Of a stretch of DNA of 64,000 bases, positions 1 to 10,490 are shown in pieces. Numbering within the stretch: position 1 is the first letter of the stretch; the number at the start of each line of letters is the position of its first letter. Under the pieces are notes generated by a model. The model did not search any database and had not been told where the DNA came from. It saw only the letters and a list, made by a program, of their open reading frames with translations. Source of the DNA: Azadirachta indica (Eukaryota > Streptophyta > Magnoliopsida > Sapindales > Meliaceae); the NCBI GenBank assembly GCA_022749755.1, contig CM040440.1, positions 122,824-186,823 of the forward strand, read 5' to 3'. A program made the translations under genes and the position numbers.

Positions 1-305
1 ATGAACAGATGGAAATATCTGCATAGCCAAGAATATACACTCATGACTCAAATCCAATCACACTGCAATATCTTCCAATTCTATAGTGTGGTGAAGACAC
101 ACTTACAACCGCAAGTAGACCAGAATAGAAAACTGACCATCACTGTATCAGCCTATAGATAAACAATATCTCCACAAGTGGACAATTTAGGCATCATAAC
201 TTCTATCATTCTATCTCTGATCTACCTTGCATGTGCAATATATGTAACACTACGTTTTTCTGTCCTGTATAAGAGAAGTTAAAGTTTGCAACAGCATATA
301 CTAAC

Positions 306-940
306 AGCGAGGGGTTAAACTTTCTCCAATCGCAAAAACGTAATGTCCATCTTTATCATCAGGCCTCCAGGGAGGTGAAATGTTCCGAGGAATCCCACCA
401 TAAAACAGTGATGAACAGGCATAATTGGGTAACCCTACATTCCCAAACTCCTGACCACAATATACAGCTGGAAGAACCTGCAGCAGATAAAAATTTCAGA
501 ACAACATAAAAAGTTACAAATTTACGATAAAATAAAACCGATGATTCTGCTAAGCTAATTAGCATGAATAATCCAAGATGTTAACAACTTTTCCAACTCG
601 GGGAAATCAATTCAAAGATTTGTTCATAATACACAGAAAATATCAGAGAAAAGTAAGTTCAATTAACATATTATTTAACACTTGCAATCATATATTGTTA
701 ATTGATTAACAACATACAAAAAGAAAATTGTGCGTTTAATAAATTCGGCCAGATATAGAATTGCATATAAAAATGATTCAATTACAAGAAAATAAGATTC
801 TAATTGAGCGTGTAAGAAATTGTTACCTTGGGAGGAGGAAGAGGAAGAGTAGGAGGCACGTCCCATGTTAAACGAGGCCGTTTCCTAGGACGCTTGTCCA
901 TGTTTTTATGTGGAAACTCTATAATCCTCTGCGTTTCCAT
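306..940 (-). CDS. AFC1: LAMMER-type kinase AFC1, 5' end only (exons 1-2), duplicate of 48101-48735
   Basis: Exon 1 lies at 827-940 and exon 2 at 306-477 on the minus strand. The encoded start ([20 protein letters not shown]) and the run up to GESLTPR match the complete copy exactly. Exon 3 would fall left of position 1, so the kinase domain is not in this copy as far as can be seen. It follows the PPR gene in the same direction, as in the right copy. If the left contig is misoriented (see findings), this is not a second gene but the same exons assembled twice. Confidence 0.85.
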
Positions 941-1757
941 TTTTTATTGTTTTAATTTTCAATTCAAATTGAAAAAACTTAGCAGAGCCATGGAATCAGA
1001 TTTATTTAGAATTAGAAAAAAAAATAGTGAGAATTGAAAATTAGAAGGAAAATAGAAGAAAGATTTTCAGTTCTGAAACCCTAACTAGGTATTAATCTTT
1101 GAATTGGGGAGAAGATAGAGAAGAGAAAAGAGAGAGGGAGATCTGGAGAGCTAAACCTGAGACGAAATCTAACCGTGATCAGAGGTTGAATTAACTCGAC
1201 ATGACGGTTAGTTGCGTACTATGGTTAGTAAGTGGGTCCCAGTTTGTTGATTGTTTCCGGGAATCGGGACCACTCTGATGCAGTTTTTAGCGACGCGTGG
1301 CTAACGGTGGACCCCCTCGTGGCCCACGAAAATTTATAACTTTGAATCGGCCTTATAGGAAAAGCCCAAATCTTTTTGGTCTCTCACGTGCTACCACACG
1401 TAACCTGCACTTCGACCAAAAAAAAAAAAAAACATTTTTTCATCTACTTGCAATATAATCCCTGAGCACTTGTAATCACGTTCTGATTGTAGTATTAGCA
1501 TTAACGTAATCAAAAGGCTTTTATTTTTCAATTACTAATATTTAGTCCACAGTGAAAATGTGTATTAGTTTGACACCGTCAATAAAAATCTGCGTTTAAA
1601 CTATAACAAATTCTATCCTAATTCAAAGGAAATTGGGCATTAGTTTGATATCGTCAACTGCATTCAAACTGAGCAAGTTCTATCCTAATTGAAAGGAAAT
1701 CTATTTCAAAAAATTGTGAAGGGTGGTGATACAGTGAGTGCTCATGTCAAACTTAAT
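941..1757. other. Intergenic: PPR 3' flank and AFC1 promoter/5' UTR (left copy)
   Basis: Non-coding. It contains a CT/GA-rich 5' UTR stretch (about 1090-1145), a poly-A run, and ACGT-core sites such as CACGTG at 1385-1390. It is repeated at 47284-48100. No further gene is seen. Confidence 0.7.
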
Positions 1758-3296
1758 TCAATATTCAATTAGAAAATTGGAAGCTTCATTCTGCCTTATT
1801 TGCCGCATACAAGACCTCAATATCATGTAAATCTCATCGTTAAGATGATGGTTTCGATCCCCAGTGACAAAGACATTAACTTTGCTCCTGATTTCAATCC
1901 AACTGCAACCTGGAACTATTGTCATTCCTTTATCCTTCATCTCTCTCCTAATCTTTGATGCATTATCCCACTTACCAGCAGCAGAGAGTGCATTTGATAA
2001 CATAACGTATGAGGAAACATCTTCAGGATCCAATGCCTGGATTTTTCGAGCTGCAAATTCTCCCAGTTCCGTATTTGAGTGTATCTGGCAGCCTCCAAGC
2101 AATGCTTTCCAGAACCCAATTCCCGGATCAAAAGGCAGATCATGAATAAACTCATTAGCCTCTTTAAAACGTCCTGAACGAGAGAGTAAGTCAACCGTAC
2201 AAGCATAATGCTCAGGCTTTAGCATGTTAGGATCCTCGAATCTTACTTGATTGAAATATGAATAACCCTTGTCAACAAGACCTGTATGATTACAAGCCCA
2301 TAGCAGGCCAAGAAGAGTAACACTGTTAGGCCTAATACCAGTGACCTTCATCCTTTCAAAGAATTCTATAGCTTCTTCTCCTCTTCCATTTTGTGCATAA
2401 CCACATATTACAGCATTCCAAGAAACAATATTCCTTTCGCCAAGTTTGTCAAAAACCAGTAGACTAGCTTCCATGCTTCCACATTTTGCATAAAAGCTGA
2501 TTAGAGAATTGGCAACATATGCATCAAGCTTACCCAAGAACTTAACAGCACAGGCATGAAAACTCTTGCCCATGCCGAGTGCAGCTATATTGGCAGCAGC
2601 AATGATGGCACAAGGAAAAGTAGAATGAGTAGGCACAAAGCCTTGTCTCAACATCTCAATGAAAAGATTTACAGCTTCTTCATTATGGCCCGTCTGGCTA
2701 TACCCGCCAATCATTGCATTCCATGAAACAACATTTCTCTCGGGCATCTCTTGAAAAATCTTGATAGCATCTTCAACCATCCCCTTCTTCAGTAACCCAC
2801 ATATCATAGTAGTATAAGAAACAACATTTGGCTGGTGGGTATCTTCAAAAACTCTTGTAGCTTCTGCAATGGAATTACCCAGCTTAGTGTAAAGATCCAA
2901 AATAGCACTACCCACGAATACATTCGACTGAAGTCCTACCTTAGTCGCAGAAGCATGAAATTGCTTGCCTAAATTAAGGTCCTTCAACGCAGTTGCTGAA
3001 TGGATTACGGTACCAAATGTGAATTCACTGGGTCTAATATTCAACAGAAGCATTCTTGAGAAAAGATATATCGCTTCTTCATAACGGTTCTGCTTGGCAA
3101 AGCCGCCGATTATGCTCGTAGCTGATACCACATTCAAGTCGGGCACTTCATCAAACACTTGGCGAACATTAACGAAATTGTCCGAGTCAGGTACAGATCT
3201 ACAACAATGTAATTGAAGAAGAGCTGAGGTTGCGATTTTGCATTTTTTGATATTGAGTAGAAAGGGAAGAGACGATCTACATATTATTTGGTTCAT
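1758..3296 (-). CDS. PLS-class pentatricopeptide repeat protein with E/E+ tail, At5g42450-like
   Basis: An intronless 512-residue protein. PPR proteins bind organellar RNA site-specifically, and PLS/E-class members usually take part in C-to-U editing. The N-terminus (MNQIICRSSLPFLLNIKKCK) is basic and serine-rich, as in a mitochondrial targeting signal. From about residue 45 there are consecutive 31-36 aa PPR motifs, seen in phrases such as NVVSWNAMIGGYSQTGHNEE and NIVSWNAVICGYAQNGRGEE. A tail with CSWIEI and VFVTGD marks the E/E+ region; there is no DYW domain. From memory it resembles Arabidopsis At5g42450, which is my family-level call. Fragments of a relative are scattered through the DUF241 array. 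It is intact; its last 117 codons also occur at 46931-47283. Confidence 0.9.
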   Translation of the reverse strand: MNQIICRSSLPFLLNIKKCKIATSALLQLHCCRSVPDSDNFVNVRQVFDEVPDLNVVSATSIIGGFAKQNRYEEAIYLFSRMLLLNIRPSEFTFGTVIHSATALKDLNLGKQFHASATKVGLQSNVFVGSAILDLYTKLGNSIAEATRVFEDTHQPNVVSYTTMICGLLKKGMVEDAIKIFQEMPERNVVSWNAMIGGYSQTGHNEEAVNLFIEMLRQGFVPTHSTFPCAIIAAANIAALGMGKSFHACAVKFLGKLDAYVANSLISFYAKCGSMEASLLVFDKLGERNIVSWNAVICGYAQNGRGEEAIEFFERMKVTGIRPNSVTLLGLLWACNHTGLVDKGYSYFNQVRFEDPNMLKPEHYACTVDLLSRSGRFKEANEFIHDLPFDPGIGFWKALLGGCQIHSNTELGEFAARKIQALDPEDVSSYVMLSNALSAAGKWDNASKIRREMKDKGMTIVPGCSWIEIRSKVNVFVTGDRNHHLNDEIYMILRSCMRQIRQNEASNFLIEY

Positions 3297-4734
3297 GCGT
3301 TTGTGCTTTGCACAGATTATTTAGAGGCTTCAATCAAACCCCCACTATAATTGAATCAGAGTCACAGATTAGGCGGGTCAATATTTGAATTGAACCACAT
3401 ACTTGTTTCCAAATTCTCCATTATCACTCACTCCAGTCTGCTCCTAGAATCAGCTCCTTTAAAGCTTAAACTGTTTTACACGTAGTTTTGCACTTACAGC
3501 TATTAAAAGTCAGGTATATGGGTGGCATCAACAGAAAATTTTCTTTTTGTTTGACATAATTTTTAAATTATAAATTTCTATTGCTTTGGTTGAAATTATG
3601 CTTAAACAAATTAGACTTGAATCTTACATAATTTAATGTTTCATATAAGCAAATACAAATTTAGTAGCAAACTTAATTTTCATACTAACATAATTTAATA
3701 TGAATTTACAGAACTAATGTGGTCGATTTTATGAAAATTCTAATATGAAAGTGTAAGTGTAAAATTGTCATTCACAGAATGTTGAATGTTGAATTTGTTA
3801 TATGAATGCTTTCATGGTAAGTGTGTTGTATGATTTCTTTTATGGTTCTATTTAAGAAAATCTTGAATTAGGAATGCTAAATTTTCGAGTAGTAGTATAA
3901 AACAATATATCCTGTCCAGAAGTTTTATACTCTTAACGAATAAGGTAATATTTAATAAAACTGAATTATGATTATGTGTAAGAGAAATGGAGAAAGAAAC
4001 GGTATTGATTAATTTGGTTAAAACAAAAAAATTGTGGAGAAAAATTTATTATGTTTCTTTTGGATAAAAATACCTTATATTTAGAAATTAGTTATAATTC
4101 TTAATAAAATTTTAATTATCCATTAATTTTATTTTTAAATCTAATTTAATTTATTTTTAAATTTTTAGTATTAAAATAGAAATAATAAAATTTTACTTTT
4201 AAGTATAAAATTAATTATAACTCACTAGATAATTAAGTTGCATATTACAAATTAAAATTATAATTATCAGAATGGTTACATAAATGAAGTATAAACAAAA
4301 TTAAAGATTAATGTAGAGAATAAAACATATGAAAAATCTATTTTATACATAATATGGATGTGAATGATGGACAAAAATAATAATAAATATAGTTATAATA
4401 AAATTAATATTTAAAATTAAATTTATAACAAAATGACATTGATTTAGAAACCAAAATAAATATTACTATAAATATAAGAACAAAAATTATTTGCAACTTT
4501 ATTTCACCAATTATTGAAACAAAACTCTATTTAATCATTTATATTTTTTTAATATATTATATCACTTCGCTTACAGAGCAAGGATATTAGTTTAGAAAGC
4601 ATAAATAAAAATATTAAATAACATGGACCACAAAATAATATGATTAAATAAGAATCTATGTAGGAATGATTTAATAAAAATATAACAATAAATAAAGATG
4701 GTAAAATAGATATTAATATTTATTGTAATTTATT
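3297..4734. other. AT-rich intergenic
   Basis: This stretch contains the PPR 5' flank (to about 3520) and then very AT-rich sequence. From about 4490 it resembles the 3' flanks of the two other peptide loci (near 12800 and 14180), so it is part of the duplicated peptide-gene segment. No gene is seen. Confidence 0.6.
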
Positions 4735-4930
4735 TATACAAATTTCTGCGGTAGGGTGACAATTTAAAATCTCAGCAACAGTGGTGGAAGATCATCTGTT
4801 ATTGGATTTAGCCCCTACGTAAAGTAGGTTTATTCTTTGACAACATCTGGAAATTTTCTTTTTCAGAAAATATTGATTGACTTCGAGGTGGAGAGCGATT
4901 GTGAGAAGGGTTTGGTCCAGTTGGAGTGAT
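4735..4930 (-). pseudogene. Decayed fifth CLE unit and terminal IDA-like unit, beyond the stop codon of the tetra-CLE gene
   Basis: Reading on in frame past the TGA at 4931-4933 gives a fifth 31-residue unit with ITPTGPNPSHN, in which the expected Arg codon CGA has become the TGA stop. A final unit starting NFQMLSKNKP then meets a stop. In a shifted frame the next bases align with the C-terminal IDA-like unit of the 14475-14750 gene (D-D-x-P-P against S-D-P-P-P). Nucleotide similarity continues into the 3' flank of that gene. The reading is mine from manual alignment. Confidence 0.65.
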
Positions 4931-5431
4931 TCATAATTTCTCAAAATTCGAGTCTTTAAAGAATGAATCATGGCCGGGGGGTGGAGAGCGATTGTGAAGT
5001 GGGTCTGGTCCAGTTGGAGTGGTTCGTAGTACCTCGAAATTCGAGTTTTTAGAGAATAAATCATGGCCGGGGGGTGGAGAGCGATTGTGAAGTGGGTTTG
5101 GTCCAGTTGGAGTGGTTCGTAGTACCTCAAAATTCGAGTCTTTAGAGAATAAATAATAGCCTGGGGGTGGAGAGTGATTGTGAAGTGGGTTTGGCCCTGT
5201 TGGAGTTGTTCGTAGTACCTCAAAATTCGAGTCTTTAGAGAATAAATAATAGCCTGGGGGTGGAGAGTGATTGTGAAGTGGGTTTGGCCCTGTTGGAGTT
5301 GTTCGAAGAACTTCAAAATTTGCCTCAAGGTTTCTAGCATCAGTTAGGCAAAAGGCAAAGCCTAAAGCCAATGCAAACACGAAAACAACATAGAAAAATT
5401 TCTCTCCCATTGTTTCCATGTTGTTTTTCAT
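4931..5431 (-). CDS. Secreted precursor with four tandem CLE peptides
   Basis: A 166-residue intronless precursor. CLE peptides are 12-13 aa secreted hormones read by LRR receptor kinases of the CLV1/TDR type in meristem, vascular and symbiotic control. Residues 1-28 are a signal peptide (hydrophobic FFYVVFVFALALGFAFC), followed by TDARNL. Then come exact 31-aa units starting at residues 38, 69, 100 and 131. Each has a perfect CLE core at residues 43-54, 74-85, 105-116 and 136-147: RTTPTGPNPLHN three times and RTTPTGPDPLHN once. Each core is followed by a Pro-rich linker and an FSK(D/N)S spacer. A partial fifth unit (NFEKL) precedes the stop. A TATA-like TATATAAA lies on the minus strand at 5462-5469, so close to the first ATG that Met5 or Met8 may be the real start. 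Most CLE genes carry one motif; multi-CLE precursors are known but uncommon. Confidence 0.85.
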   Translation of the reverse strand: MKNNMETMGEKFFYVVFVFALALGFAFCLTDARNLEANFEVLRTTPTGPNPLHNHSPPPGYYLFSKDSNFEVLRTTPTGPNPLHNHSPPPGYYLFSKDSNFEVLRTTPTGPNPLHNRSPPPGHDLFSKNSNFEVLRTTPTGPDPLHNRSPPPGHDSFFKDSNFEKL

Positions 5432-5545
5432 TTGATTTTAGAGCTTTTGTTGAAGGGCTCTTTATATAGAATTTGGCTATTCATAACAAGGAAATATTTA
5501 AACTTCAAATCAGAAATTTTATAGCTAAATCAGTAATAAATTGAA
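5395..5545 (-). promoter_or_regulatory. Promoter block shared by the CLE and IDA-like precursor genes
   Basis: The stretch just upstream of the CLE gene, with blocks such as TTGATTTTAGAGCTTTTGTT and TTCATAA(C/T)AAGGAAAT, recurs almost unchanged at about 14735-14850 upstream of the IDA-like gene. The CLE copy has a good TATA box; in the other copy it is altered (CTATGTAG). Shared promoters suggest shared expression, or simply recent common descent. Confidence 0.6.
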
Positions 5546-5679
5546 TTGGAATCTACGTCTTGGATGGTTATAAATCTAAATCTACAGTCATGGAATGTTG
5601 TATGACACCTTTGTTGTATGAAACAAAACTTTCTATATAAATTAATGTTCTCAGCTAGCATGCCCATATAAGGGGTTGT

Positions 5680-6395
5680 TCGTTTTTCTAAGCGAAATCT
5701 GAATATAATTATTCAGATATCTAAAAGTTATTTATTTTTTAACTTATATTTAAATATTTATCAAAAATATTTGAACATAATTAAGTTAAAAATTTTGACT
5801 TAAATTTAAATAAGCAAATGTCTAAATAATTTAATATTTCTATTTTTCGAAAATATTCTTATTTTATTAATTTATTTACTAAGAAAATTAAAATCATAAT
5901 TAATTATTTTTAATATATCTCTTCTCTATTGTGGGTTCTCTTTACTTGTCTTCCTAATTCTATATATTTTATACTTTAATTATTGTAATAAATTTATATA
6001 TTTATACAATTACAACTATATTCAATATTACTTATTATTTTTATTTAATTTTTATTAATCTTTATATTACCAATTAAAAATTATTTTTAAAAAAAAATCA
6101 TGTATCAAACAAATAAGTAATGTACATACTAATATAATATATTAATTTTTTTATTTATTATTGTACTAATATAATTAAAATTATTATAAATATAAGTATA
6201 TTATTTAAAAGAGTATATATATCAAAATATCAATTTTCAGATTTTTTATTTTGTCAAAATAAACAACTTAATATTTATTTTCAGATATTTTAAAATAAAA
6301 AAACAAACATATCATTCAAATTCAAATTTCAATTAAATTTAGATTTCAATCATGTTTAAAATTTAAACAAAAAAATAAAATAAACGCTACCTAAG
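5680..6395. mobile_element. AT-rich non-autonomous element, copy 1
   Basis: About 700 bp of extremely AT-rich sequence with no reading frame. A reverse-complemented copy lies at about 13335-13990. Matching stretches include TTTACTTGTCTTC near 5941 and its complement near 13752. The ends appear to be loosely inverted (ATCTGAA...TTCAGAT-type), as in a non-autonomous DNA transposon. Boundaries are approximate and no target duplication is claimed. Confidence 0.5.
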
Positions 6396-7069
6396 TTTGT
6401 CAAAATAGCATATAAAATTTATATGTGGAAATGTAGAAAAGTTTTTTTTCAAAATTGAATCGTACTTTTATTAAATTTGAATAATGTTCTACAAATTTAC
6501 TATTGAGCCGCTGAAATCCTTTAAGTTTTGGTTTACTTGGAAACCAAATTAACTTCAGTCGACCAAGAAAAAAAAAAAAAAAGGCTTTTACAATTTATCA
6601 AACAAAACTCTATTTTAATTCAAGTCACTTGTGTTCAATGACTAAAAAGTAGTAAAACATAAAAGGATCATAATTATTATCAAGGGGCTAATATCGTGCA
6701 TGTAATTATTGCTTAAAAGACATTATATAATTAAAGTCGGTCTATTCACGTCAAAATATTTATTATTGAACAAAATTACTTTAATAAAAAAAATTTATTA
6801 GAAAATACCTATATTGTTTTTATAATTAAAGATAATTTAACTATATAAAATATTATTGCTCTACATGCCTATTTAATATATTTATTTATCTACCTTAAAT
6901 GTCAAACTTTTCTCATAATATTTTTGATAATCACTGACTTATATATGGAGAAAGAAATTAATATTTGAAAATTTTTAAAATATAAAATTTTTTCTTAGAA
7001 ATTATCTTAAAAACAAAAATTATCTAGATTTGATAAATTTTTTTTAGTTTTTTGTAGAAAAAACTTAGG

Positions 7070-7724
7070 GTAATCTTCAATTTATCTCAAACTAATTTTG
7101 ACAATTTTTTTTATAACATTCCCAAAAATTCTAAAAGTCATCAAAACACTCCCGAACGTTAAGTGCAATTGTTATATTTAACAGTTTTCTTAGTTGACTA
7201 CAGTTGATCATACAAAAAAACCATTTTACCCCTAATAAATTCAAATCATTTTTTCCTTCTCTCTTCTTTTCTTTTTTTTTTCTTCCTGCCCTTTTTTTTT
7301 TTTGTTTCCATTTTCTTCTTCTTTCATAGCAACCACCATGGCCACCATCGAAGGCTACCTATGACAACCTTTCATGGCTGCCACAAGCAACCTCCGATGG
7401 CTGCCACAAGTAGCCATGAAAGGCTGACTACAGCAACCATGGTGGCTGCCACATGCAGCAATGAAAAGCTGCTTACAGCAACCAAGGAAGAAGAAGATAA
7501 TAAAAAATGAAACGAGAGAAGAAGAAAAGAAAAGAAGACGGAGAAAAGGAGAGAGAAGGAAAAAAATTATTTTTATTAATTTAAAATTATAAAGTTATAA
7601 TTTTATCTTTTTATTATTTGAAATAACAGTGTGGATTAGCGTTTGGAGGCACTTTGATGACTTTTAAAATTTTTAGAGGTGTAATGAAAATTGTCAAAAT
7701 TAGTTGGGGCAAATTAAAAATTAC
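7070..7724. mobile_element. Non-autonomous terminal-inverted-repeat element
   Basis: The two ends are inverted repeats of about 105 bp: the left reads GTAATCTTCAATTTATCTC and the reverse complement of the right reads GTAATTTTTAATTTGCCCC. Both continue into a shared CAAACTAATTTTGACAATTTT-like block and a GTTAT end. The interior has a pyrimidine-rich tract (7250-7330), then a minisatellite-like run (7335-7485) with repeated GGCTGCCACA units, then a purine-rich tract. There is no transposase frame and no convincing target duplication. Confidence 0.65.
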
Positions 7725-8484
7725 TTAAAAAATTAAAATATTTAGTTTAAAAAAATTAAACAAGGTTATTTAAGCATTTATAAGTGTGTAGAATAACCTT
7801 TAATCATTAAAATTTTTTTTGAATGAGTGTGCGAGTACAAAGTTATTTAACTTCATTGTACTCCTTATTTTTTTCTCCCCTTTTTGCGTAATCGTTGTAC
7901 TCTTTAAAGTTTTAAAAAAAATCATATTTTTTAAATTATTTTATATTTTAGTTATAAACATCATTAATATTTTTTATATTCATCATGTTAACAGCAAAAG
8001 TTTCCTTTAATTGCACTTTCATTTCTTGATTGAAATTTGGTTATTTCTTCTACTTTAAATTAAGTAAAGATAAGATAACAATATAAATTTTATCACTAAA
8101 AACTTTTCATGTGACAATGAAATATAATTTGAATGATAATAAATGATTACGCGATTTTTATGACAAGAGAGGTTACGGACATTTTTTTTAATACATGACT
8201 CTATAATATAGTTAAAAAAGACTCAAAAGTTTAATCATCACAATAAAATTATAATAAGAAAAAGATAATATTTTTAATAAAAATAAGAGAAAAATACTTT
8301 TTAAAATTTCATTAAATTAAAGACAAATAAAATATTTTATGTTAATAGAAGTTATTGGAAAATAAACATATTTTCATTTACTCAACTGAGTAAATATAAT
8401 GAAAATTTGTTAAGGGATTAAAGTGAAATTAATTAAATTTTTTTATTCTAAAATCAGAAATATTAACGTTGTATGTTTTTGTTG

Positions 8485-10472
8485 AGGTAGCAAATGGGCC
8501 GGGTCAAATTAGTATGGACATGACTTGTAAACAGTATAAGCATACCCCAACACGGTCATGAATAGTAATTTCCTGGCCCAGTACGGCCCGATAGTTGGGC
8601 CGAACTGGGCCAAGGTTTCACGTGCCCGTATAGTGCCGAGCCTAACTAATTGCCTTCAATAAAAAAAAAAAACTTTACAATATTGCATTCGAATTTAGAC
8701 CCCAAAGAAGTTAAATCACAACTTTACCACTAGGCCAATTATACATACTTATAAAAATTTTAAATCAAATATATTAAATAAAAAATGAATATTTAATTTA
8801 TATTATTAAAAATATTTTTTGAATTGTTAATAGTGATACAAAATAATTGTATAATTTTATCATAATTTTATCTTTAATCATTATTTAAAGATAATTTTAT
8901 TATTGTTATTTTGTATGATTGTTCAAAGGAACAATAATTATATTTTAACATCATAATTTTTAAATTCTAATAAAATAAATTTGATTAGAAATATAATAAT
9001 GTTCTTTTAAAATTTAAAATTTGATTTTAAAATTTGAAATTGAAATTTAAAATTTGCTTTTATTTATAAATTGGATTTAGAATATTTATATGTTGAAATG
9101 ATTATAATGATTCATTATTATATATTAAATTATTATATTTTAATTGTGATTATTAATAAAATAAAATTTATGCAAGTCACTAAGTATGATTGACATCATA
9201 TTATATATTTCTCATTCTATATTTTAGTATGAATATTTAAAAATTTTGTTTAAGTCGTGATTTAAATATAATTAGTTATCGTTTTTACTTAATTTTTCAG
9301 ATATAATATTAAATTGCTATTTTTTTATTTGTGATTAATAAATAATAATTGATGATTATTAAATTGATTATTATTATCAACTAATGTTTGGTATCAATTA
9401 TTTTGTGAAAAAATTAAATATTTATTTTTATTATGTTATTTTGATGATATGTGAAATAGTGATTTAATGTGTGGAAAATTAATTTTATTATTATTGAAAA
9501 GATATAATAAATTTAATTTATATTGTGAGATTTGATGAAAAATTGAAAATTGATAATACACCTTTTAAGAATAAATTAAAAGCATGTAATTGTAGAAACT
9601 AATTTTTGTTAAATACTTTAACTATATATTCAAATCAATGAGTTTAATATTTTTTAAATTTACATTGAATTTAATAAAGACTATTGTAAAACTAAATCAT
9701 TATATAAAATTTTAAATCTTAAATTTAAACAAGACACCCACCACTATATTTTCCTCTCACAACTTATTATTTATTGCAAGTGATAAAAATTTTCACAAAT
9801 ATAAATTATTTAATGGTTATTAATGTTATGTATAAGATTTTATTTTTTTTAGTATTAAATTTTGTGATAGTTGAGATTTTGATCACTATATTCTTCATTC
9901 TTGAGATTTTTATATAGTATTAAGTAATTTTATAATTTAAAATAATTTAGATTATAAAATTATTCTATATCAATAAATAATTTAAAATTATTGTTAAATA
10001 ATTTTTAAAAATAAAATCATTGTTAGATTATTATTAATGATAATAAAATTATAATTATTAAATTTAAATGGTCTTAGATTATAAAATTTATTTTTATTAA
10101 TATAAAGTTATTAAATAATATTTTGAATAATATAAATTAAATATGTACTTATATTTAAATATTATTTGTTTATATAAATTTTTAATTGAATGTGAGTTGT
10201 GTAATGGCAATGTAATTGCATTTTTCTCTATTGAGTCCTGTATTTAAAGCCAAAGGTAAGTTTTTTTTTTAATTTATTTGATGAAGTCAAATCTTGGTCA
10301 AACAGCTCGCGGGCCAGCCCAAACACGAGCTTGCGCTGGCCATGGCTAGGCTCCATGATTTTGAAGCAGCTTTAGACCAACCTAACACAATTACTGTATG
10401 TGCCGGGACCAACCTGAGACGTAAACTCGCTTGGGTTTCTATTTTGTGGCCAGCCTGACTTATTTGCCACCT
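8485..10472. mobile_element. hAT-like terminal-inverted-repeat element(s), AT-rich interior
   Basis: The left end AGGTAGCAAATGGGCCGGG and the reverse complement of the right end AGGTGGCAAATAAGTCAGG form short inverted repeats of the type common in plant hAT elements. GC-rich subterminal blocks (8500-8640 and 10300-10460) flank about 1.6 kb of AT-rich DNA without frames. The two ends could instead belong to two separate short elements. No clear 8-bp target duplication is seen. Confidence 0.4.
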
Positions 10473-10490
10473 TTATATTTTCAATATATA

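Larger units (their letters stand above)
1..2110. repeat. Left arm of a 2.1-kb near-identical inverted repeat
   Basis: This segment is the reverse complement of 46931-49040; paired coordinates sum to 49041 at both ends. I compared most of it block by block and found no substitutions and two 1-bp indels: a poly-A run at 1418-1432 (15 A against 16 T at 47608-47623) and one base near 1610 against 47430. It holds the 3' end of the PPR gene, the intergenic promoter and the first two coding exons of the LAMMER kinase gene. The match runs to the first base of the window, so its true left end is not visible. Confidence 0.97.

Noticed and set aside
1864..2145. Open frames on the strand opposite the PPR 3' end, repeated at 46773-47177
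   Set aside because: They mirror the PPR coding sequence, and one reads through the N gap; not genes.
4792..5340. Long open frame (182 codons) overlapping the CLE gene on the same strand
   Set aside because: It is a shadow frame of the 93-bp repeats: a repeat length divisible by three keeps alternative frames open. It lacks a signal peptide and the CLE reading.
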